Positions 59,500-64,000 of a stretch of DNA of 64,000 bases are shown piece by piece (the stretch's first letter is position 1; each line of letters begins with the position of its first letter). The notes under the pieces were generated by a model, which was not told the DNA's origin, searched no databases, and saw only the letters and a program-made list of their open reading frames with translations. A program made the translations under genes and the position numbers. The stretch is from Mesorhizobium helmanticense. GTDB lineage: Bacteria > Pseudomonadota > Alphaproteobacteria > Rhizobiales > Rhizobiaceae. Location of the stretch: contig NZ_PZJX01000061.1 in the NCBI RefSeq assembly GCF_003034915.1, positions 1 through 64,000 on the forward strand, in the 5' to 3' direction.

Positions 59500-59600
59500 G
59501 CAAAAGAAAAAGGCCCCCGAACGTCGCCGTCGCGGAAGCCCTTCTCGTAGATCGCACTTCGAGAATCTCATTTCCGCGAATCAGTGTCAAGAGTTTTAAG
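59500..59600 (-). ncRNA. Putative countertranscribed RNA (inc-alpha) between repB and repC
   Basis: The 156-nt repB-repC gap of repABC operons encodes a small antisense RNA that blocks repC expression and sets incompatibility. Here the minus strand has GGCTTCCG and CGGGGGCC forming a G-U-containing stem followed by TTTTTCTTTT, a fitting terminator at about 59500-59540. The 5' end probably lies near 59590-59620. Confidence 0.6.
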
Positions 59601-59651
59601 CGTCGATTCGGCGGACGGATTTCTTTTGCCTAATTGAAGGCGAAGGAAGAA

Positions 59652-60857
59652 ATGGAGACGGGTATTGCAACGACGCCCTTTGGGCGGCGGCCGATGTCGC
59701 TTGCCATGCTGGCAGCGCAAAACGAGTCACGTGAGATCCCCAAGGGCAGGGTCGTCGACAAGTGGCAGATCTACCGCAACCTCTGCGAGGGCAAGAGCAT
59801 CGTCGGCATCGGCGATCGCGCCCTGGCCGTCCTGAATGCGTTGCTGTCATTCTATCCTGACAGCGAGCTGAGTGAGGAAAACGGCCTCATCGTGTTTCCC
59901 TCGAACGCACAGCTGTCCCTTAGAGCTCATGGGATGCCCGAGCCCACAGTCAGACGGCACCTGGCGGCCCTTGTGGACTGCGGGCTGATCATCCGTCGGG
60001 ACAGCCCGAACGGCAAGCGTTACGCGCGCAAGGGCAGGGGAGGGGAGATCGAGGAAGCATTCGGCTTCTCCCTGGCGCCGCTGCTGGCCCGTGCTTACGA
60101 GTTCGAAGCGGCGGCTGAGCGTGTTCGCGCCGACAACAGGGCGCTCCGGCTTATGAGGGAACGCATTACGCTGCACCGCCGGGATATCCAAAAGCTGGTC
60201 GAGGCGGCCGTTGAGGAAGACGTGCCGGGCGACTGGGGAGGGCTGTGGAGGCGTTTCCGCGCCGTTGTGGGGGCAATTCCGCGCCGTGCTTGCATTGCCG
60301 AACTCGAACCTATCGTGGCCGATCTGGCCGCGTTGCACGAGGAAGTGGATAACCTGCTGGAAATCCACATGGAATCCACGAAACCAAGCGGCAATGACTC
60401 CCAAAGCGAGCGGCAGCAATCTGATTCAAATACCGACTCTATTTTTGAATTTGAACCTGCTTTGGAAAAAAGCGGGGCGGCGGCCGAGCCACTAACGAGA
60501 AATGCAGAGCCCCCGAAAACCTATCCGCTGGGGCTAGTGCTGAAGGCCTGCCCCGAAATAGCCGATTACGCCGTTGAGGGGATCGGCAACTGGCGTGATC
60601 TCATGATAACCGCCGCCCAGGTGCGGGGATATCTGGGTGTCTCGCCGTCAGCGTATGAGGATGCCTGCCATGTCATGGGTCAGGAGATCGCGGCGGTGGT
60701 GATAGCCTGCATTTTGCAAAGGGCACAGCACATCAATTCCGCGGGCGGATACCTGCGGGTGCTAACCGAGAAGGCGAGGGCAGGGGAGTTTTCGGTCGGG
60801 CCTATGCTGATGGCGGCATTGCGAGCGAACGGCGTGACAGTAAAGATGACAGGGTAA
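59652..60857 (+). CDS. repC: RepC replication initiator, repABC copy 1
   Basis: A 401-residue RepC, the initiator of the repABC replicon. N-terminal: VVDKWQIYRNLCEGKSIVGI, GDRALAVLNALLSFYPDSEL, NAQLSLRAHGMPEPTVRRHL (winged-helix origin-binding part). C-terminal: VLKACPEIADYAVEGIGNWR, GVSPSAYEDACHVMGQEIAA, NSAGGYLRVLTEKARAGEFS. An AT-rich stretch inside the gene (60418-60475) is the likely origin. GAAGGAAG precedes the ATG. It differs widely from repC copy 2, so the two are not a recent duplication. Confidence 0.96.
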   Translation: METGIATTPFGRRPMSLAMLAAQNESREIPKGRVVDKWQIYRNLCEGKSIVGIGDRALAVLNALLSFYPDSELSEENGLIVFPSNAQLSLRAHGMPEPTVRRHLAALVDCGLIIRRDSPNGKRYARKGRGGEIEEAFGFSLAPLLARAYEFEAAAERVRADNRALRLMRERITLHRRDIQKLVEAAVEEDVPGDWGGLWRRFRAVVGAIPRRACIAELEPIVADLAALHEEVDNLLEIHMESTKPSGNDSQSERQQSDSNTDSIFEFEPALEKSGAAAEPLTRNAEPPKTYPLGLVLKACPEIADYAVEGIGNWRDLMITAAQVRGYLGVSPSAYEDACHVMGQEIAAVVIACILQRAQHINSAGGYLRVLTEKARAGEFSVGPMLMAALRANGVTVKMTG

Positions 60858-60903
60858 CCGTTGGCGGATCGGTTCGCGCTGATGCGGAGCTTGTATAGCA
60901 CAT

Positions 60904-60931
60904 CATGTGAGGCTATATTTTGCCTCACATG
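60904..60931. promoter_or_regulatory. Operator-like palindrome of the Xre/RES module
   Basis: CATGTGAGGC and GCCTCACATG, exact 10-bp arms around TATATTTT, lie 15 bp before the antitoxin ATG and cover an AT-rich -10-like stretch. Such sites are the usual binding sites for autoregulating Xre-type antitoxins. Confidence 0.65.
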
Positions 60932-60945
60932 GAATGGAGACTGAA

Positions 60946-61377
60946 ATGCTAGCGTTCGGAAATGTCGCCGACGTGTTGGGGCTGCCCGTCAAAGAGGTGG
61001 CGTCACGGTCGCCTTTCGGGCTGATCTCCCGGATCGAGAATGGACTTCCCATCGGGGCGCTCGAGCGCGTTGCGCATCTTCTGGCGCCTGGCGATGCTCA
61101 GTTCAAATACCGGCTGATCCCCAAGGCGACCTATGAACGGCGCAAGACGGTACATCGTCTCTCGTCGGACGAGGGCACACGATTGGCCCGCGTGGCGCGC
61201 GTCTGGGGTCTTGCTGTCGATGTCTGGCAGAACGAAGAGGAAGCGCGCGATTTCTTGTTTCGGCCACACCCGATGATCGAGGACAAGCGACCGATCGATG
61301 TCGTTATCCTGAGCGAGTTCGGCGCCGAAATGGTGGTCGATATCCTCGGAGGTCTGAAGTACGGCAGTGCTGCGTGA
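60946..61377 (+). CDS. Xre/MbcA/ParS-family antitoxin (DUF2384)
   Basis: A 143-residue antitoxin. The N-terminal part (NVADVLGLPVKEVASRSPFG, ISRIENGLPIGALERVAHLL) is a helix-turn-helix, the C-terminal part (VWGLAVDVWQNEEEARDFLF, PIDVVILSEFGAEMVVDILG) is the DUF2384 toxin-binding region. GGAG is 5 nt before the ATG. The stop overlaps the toxin start (GTGA). It should repress its own promoter through the palindrome at 60904-60931. Confidence 0.88.
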   Translation: MLAFGNVADVLGLPVKEVASRSPFGLISRIENGLPIGALERVAHLLAPGDAQFKYRLIPKATYERRKTVHRLSSDEGTRLARVARVWGLAVDVWQNEEEARDFLFRPHPMIEDKRPIDVVILSEFGAEMVVDILGGLKYGSAA

Positions 61378-61856
61378 CGGCGCAGACTCTCGATCGCACG
61401 CTATCGTCCTTTCGCATCGGCGATCCGGCCGGCACCTACCCGATCTTCGACGCGACCGGCTCGACAATCGCGTCAGGGCGATGGAACACGCCCGGAAGTC
61501 CTATCATCTACACCAGCGAGCACTATTCGACGGCCCTGTTGGAAAAGCTGGTGCATGGCAGCGGCCGACTGCCGCCCAACCAGCACTACATCGAAATCAC
61601 AATCCCGCCCGGACTGAGCTACGAGTTCTTTTCCCAGCCGTCACTGCCCGGCTGGGACACGATGCCGGCGACGGTGAGCAAGGGATTTGGCGAAACCTGG
61701 TGTTTAGAACGGCGCAGCGTCATGCTGCTGGTGCCGAGTGTCGTGGCGCGTCTCGATTGCAATGTGCTGATCAATCCGGCGCATCCGGAGTTTTCAAGGA
61801 TCCAGACAAGTCTGCACCAGCCCGTCTACTGGGATCGGCGGCTGTTTGGCGCGTAA
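61374..61856 (+). CDS. RES-domain toxin
   Basis: A 160-residue RES toxin starting at GTG 61374. Arg14, GRWNTPGSPIIYTSEHYSTA (35-54) and Glu57 in ALLEKLVHG, and the WCLERRSVMLLVPSVVARLD region match the RES family, which degrades NAD+ by phosphorolysis. Overlap with the antitoxin gene gives coupled synthesis. It lies just after repABC, where an addiction module helps to keep the plasmid. Confidence 0.88.
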   Translation: MTAQTLDRTLSSFRIGDPAGTYPIFDATGSTIASGRWNTPGSPIIYTSEHYSTALLEKLVHGSGRLPPNQHYIEITIPPGLSYEFFSQPSLPGWDTMPATVSKGFGETWCLERRSVMLLVPSVVARLDCNVLINPAHPEFSRIQTSLHQPVYWDRRLFGA

Positions 61857-62115
61857 CGGGGAGGGGCGTTCTTCGGTCGCAAGTTCTTTACCATGACGGA
61901 CCTCAGTCCGGATCTTGTCGCGAACGTTCTATCCGAACTCAAAAACCTGTGCCCAGATCCCGTCCGACCCGGGCGACGGATATGAATCGCCGCCAGACCC
62001 TCAGACGCTATCGCGCCACCATCGGCTCATCAGGACGGCGAATGACCGGTTCATTGAGATCGTTCAGCTGATATAGATCAATCGGCGGTGTTTTACGTCA
62101 GTAGGGGAGGGGAGA

Positions 62116-62745
62116 ATGGCCGCAAGATTGAGCAATACGACCCAGATCGCCGGTAGGCTGACGCGTGATGACTGGAACACCGTCAAGGGTGCGTTGACCA
62201 TAGGGGGCGATGAGGACGCTTGGGCCAAGGCCTTTCAGGACTTCTTCTGGCAACGGGTGAACCTGCGTTACCTCGAGCCGATCGAAGTGCTGCACGCGAA
62301 TGGCACCTGGGAAGGCGAAGGTTTCTCCATCGTATCCATTCAGTGTGCGTTGATCGAATTTTTGGCGGCTGCTCGGCAAGGGAAAAAATACCGCTACCTA
62401 AGAGCCGGTCAAACGCTCGGACCGCTCGAGTACAACAGAAGCGGTGAGCTATATCGAGAGTTCCTCTCCACCGTGCAGCCATTTTCAGCATCGTTCGACG
62501 CGGCGGCGGCAGCGGACTTCTACCAGTCGGTTCGCTGTGCGCTGCTTCACGAGGCGCGGACGCACAATGGGTGGCGCCTTTGGGTATCGGGGGCAGCTCC
62601 GATCGACGCCGCTCGAAAGATCGTCTATCGCGAGGCCCTGCAGGATGCGATTTCTGCCTATGTCGAGGCCTATGGTCGCGACCTTACGACCGATCACGCG
62701 CTGCAGGAGGCGTTTATCCGGAAATTTGACGACCTGGCCGCCTGA
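62116..62745 (+). CDS. HEPN-like protein, copy B
   Basis: A 209-residue paralogue of the protein at 36361-36993: TWEGEGFSIVSIQCALIEFL, FYQSVRCALLHEARTHNGWR with the R-x4-H motif, HALQEAFIRKFDDLAA. GGGGAGGGGAG precedes the ATG. This copy has no Abi-like neighbour and lies between a RES module and a DUF4238 gene. Both copies keep the motif, so both may be active. Function inferred from the HEPN pattern. Confidence 0.6.
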   Translation: MAARLSNTTQIAGRLTRDDWNTVKGALTIGGDEDAWAKAFQDFFWQRVNLRYLEPIEVLHANGTWEGEGFSIVSIQCALIEFLAAARQGKKYRYLRAGQTLGPLEYNRSGELYREFLSTVQPFSASFDAAAAADFYQSVRCALLHEARTHNGWRLWVSGAAPIDAARKIVYREALQDAISAYVEAYGRDLTTDHALQEAFIRKFDDLAA

Positions 62746-62768
62746 GGCGGCGCGAGTTGTCACGTCTA

Positions 62769-63707
62769 TCATGCCTTCTTTGCCGGGCTGTCATTCGCAA
62801 CAATTCGGTGACCGCGCAGGGCAGCCAGCCGTTCCATATGGGTGGCGTGGCGCCTTGATGCGAAGTGCTTTTGCACGAAGGCGAGATCCCGGTCGTCGCT
62901 GCCAAAAACGAACTTCACTGCGTGCTGCACCGTCAATTTGTTGAGGTTCTTGGCATGCTTGCGCCGATCCTGAGCCGCGATCCGCGTCAATGTCGAAACT
63001 TGTGGCGCCGCCACGAACAAGCGGGTTGGCCCGATTGGCATCAACAGGAAGGTATCGGGTTCGACGAACGTCGCTGTCATCCAGACAGGACGATCCGAGG
63101 TGAGCAGAGGTATTCCGCAGCTCGCGAAATCGATCACCCTCCAGCGCATGTTGTTGAGTACTTGGCCGATCCGGGAATGATCCATGGATTTGCGCGCGAC
63201 ACCAAGCGCAAAGCGATCCACGTCGTAAGGGTCCAGATTGGCAAAGTACTCCTCTACGCTTTCCGGAGCGCCTTCCGGCCGGAGTTCGGCGTATCGCTGC
63301 TGAAGCTCCGGTATGGCAGCGCTCCAGGCTTCCTTCACGGAGGATTTGAGCTGCGCAATCTCGCCGGGCGTACGGATCGACTGAGCCCAGACGAAACGCG
63401 ACCACGCGCTCCGCAATCGTGGGTCCCATTTGGAATCCGGAAGACCGTCTTCGAGCTGTTCCAGCGCTGTGGCTGCTTCGGAATCGAGCCTCGACATAAA
63501 GGTCTGCTCCATGCCTGCGTCCGGGGGAGCCTCCGGCGTGCGCATGGAATAGAGATGCTCTTCGAACCCTGTTCCTCTGGGCGACACGCGCTTGCGGACG
63601 ACGCGATCGCCATGCGGTCGGCTGTAACGGCAGACGAGGCCGTCAGGCCCCACCCATTTTGCCAGATAGAACTGCGCCAGATAGTGGTGGTCCTTCGGGT
63701 CGCTCAT
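62769..63707 (-). CDS. DUF4238 protein
   Basis: A 312-residue protein starting SDPKDHHYLAQFYLAKWVGP, the H-H-Y-x-x-Q-F-Y-L start of DUF4238 proteins. Further conserved-looking parts are SRFVWAQSIRTPGEIAQLKS and DFASCGIPLLTSDRPVWMTA (the I-T-S-D-x-P-V motif). DUF4238 members are often found in defence and mobile contexts; biochemistry is unknown. It is convergent with the HEPN-like copy B, 23 nt apart. Confidence 0.75.
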   Translation of the reverse strand: MSDPKDHHYLAQFYLAKWVGPDGLVCRYSRPHGDRVVRKRVSPRGTGFEEHLYSMRTPEAPPDAGMEQTFMSRLDSEAATALEQLEDGLPDSKWDPRLRSAWSRFVWAQSIRTPGEIAQLKSSVKEAWSAAIPELQQRYAELRPEGAPESVEEYFANLDPYDVDRFALGVARKSMDHSRIGQVLNNMRWRVIDFASCGIPLLTSDRPVWMTATFVEPDTFLLMPIGPTRLFVAAPQVSTLTRIAAQDRRKHAKNLNKLTVQHAVKFVFGSDDRDLAFVQKHFASRRHATHMERLAALRGHRIVANDSPAKKA

Positions 63708-63718
63708 TGCCCCGCCGC

Positions 63719-64000
63719 CTAAAGTCCGGCCGCTTTCGTAAGATTGACCCGGAAGCGATCGCGTCGTCGCTGATAGCGCCGGGTCATCTCGGCCGAGGTG
63801 TGTCCAAGTTGCTTCTGCACGTAGCGTTCATCGACTTCTGCCGACGAGGCCAGGCCGGCGCGCAGCGAATGACCGGCGAACTTGAGGGCACGGTCTCCTT
63901 CCGCGAGATCGCCGCGGACCCCAGCGGCGAGTGCCGCGCGCTTGACGAGCCGCGCCACCTCCTGACCGTTGAGCCGCTCGGCACCAACTTTTTTGCCTTG
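63719..64000 (-). CDS. Tyrosine recombinase, C-terminal part, truncated by the window edge
   Basis: The last 93 residues of a phage-type integrase: KFAGHSLRAGLASSAEVDER contains the H-x-L-R box, QKQLGHTSAEMTRRYQRR holds the second His and the catalytic Tyr. The frame is open to the end of the window, so the N-terminus lies outside. It ends 11 nt from the DUF4238 gene. It may be the integrase of an adjacent element or a plasmid resolution enzyme. Confidence 0.85.
   Translation of the reverse strand, partial: QGKKVGAERLNGQEVARLVKRAALAAGVRGDLAEGDRALKFAGHSLRAGLASSAEVDERYVQKQLGHTSAEMTRRYQRRRDRFRVNLTKAAGL

Noticed and set aside
62865..63722. 285-codon plus-strand frame opposite the DUF4238 gene
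   Set aside because: Antisense shadow; the DUF4238 signature on the other strand is clear.
1..64000. CRISPR arrays, rRNA and tRNA genes
   Set aside because: No regularly spaced direct repeats and no RNA-gene signatures were seen on reading either strand.

Overview
The window looks like a stretch of a large conjugative repABC plasmid (or an integrated relative of one) from a Rhizobiales/Hyphomicrobiales alphaproteobacterium, probably of the Mesorhizobium, Rhizobium or Aminobacter kind. The main reasons are a complete repA-repB-repC operon with two 16-bp parS palindromes, a second stand-alone repC, a full VirB/VirD4 type IV secretion cluster, a MucR/Ros-type regulator, an alphaproteobacterial LexA box (GTTC-N7-GTTC), rcgA/rcgR homologues, and the plasmid housekeeping set DUF736, Fic with a VbhA-like partner, ArdC and large ParB-like protein. 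The genus is inferred from gene content. There are no rRNA or tRNA genes and no CRISPR array.

Layout. 1-3.6 kb: MucR-like regulator, small hypotheticals, then a decaying SOS-type cassette (LexA box, frameshifted genes, SRAP/YedK fragment) ending in an intact LigD-type DNA ligase. 4-9.6 kb: CoiA-like nuclease, PD-(D/E)XK-like protein, tail-anchored protein, HEPN-like protein and two broken small genes. 9.7-22.7 kb (minus strand): virB1-virB2-virB3-virB4-transglycosylase-virB5-virB7-like-virB6-virB8-virB9-virB10-virB11-virD4. 22.9-26 kb (plus strand): a divergent accessory operon of secreted SNase-fold-like and TrbM-like proteins. 26-33.5 kb: accessory genes and scars (frameshifted HNH gene, RES toxin, IS3-family remnant, rcgA/rcgR, HNH protein, histidine-kinase fragment).

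34-36.4 kb: a plasmid operon behind a long GC-rich structured leader. 36.4-46.6 kb (minus strand): a dense conflict/defence-like island. It holds a HEPN-like plus Abi-like pair, a three-gene ABC-3C system with an Mrr-like nuclease effector, and a three-gene Hsp70 cassette that appears to carry its own GrpE-like and degenerate J-like partners. 47-50.9 kb: a second copy of the GC-rich leader in front of a 644-residue ParB-like protein. 51-53.7 kb: Tn3 transposase scar, hairpin cluster, stand-alone repC with its antisense RNA region, and an SNase. 54-57 kb: DUF736, VbhA-like, Fic, ArdC. 57-60.9 kb: parS sites and repABC. 60.9-64 kb: Xre/RES toxin-antitoxin, a HEPN-like paralogue, a DUF4238 protein and the C-terminus of a tyrosine recombinase running off the window.

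How it fits together. repABC supplies replication and partition; VirB/VirD4 supplies mating-pair formation and coupling, with no relaxase visible here; ArdC protects incoming DNA; toxin-antitoxin and Fic modules stabilise the plasmid; and the central island is cargo that probably protects the host or plasmid. Many frameshifts, one-ended IS pieces and duplicated genes show repeated recombination. Several frameshifts could instead be sequencing errors, which cannot be separated by reading alone.
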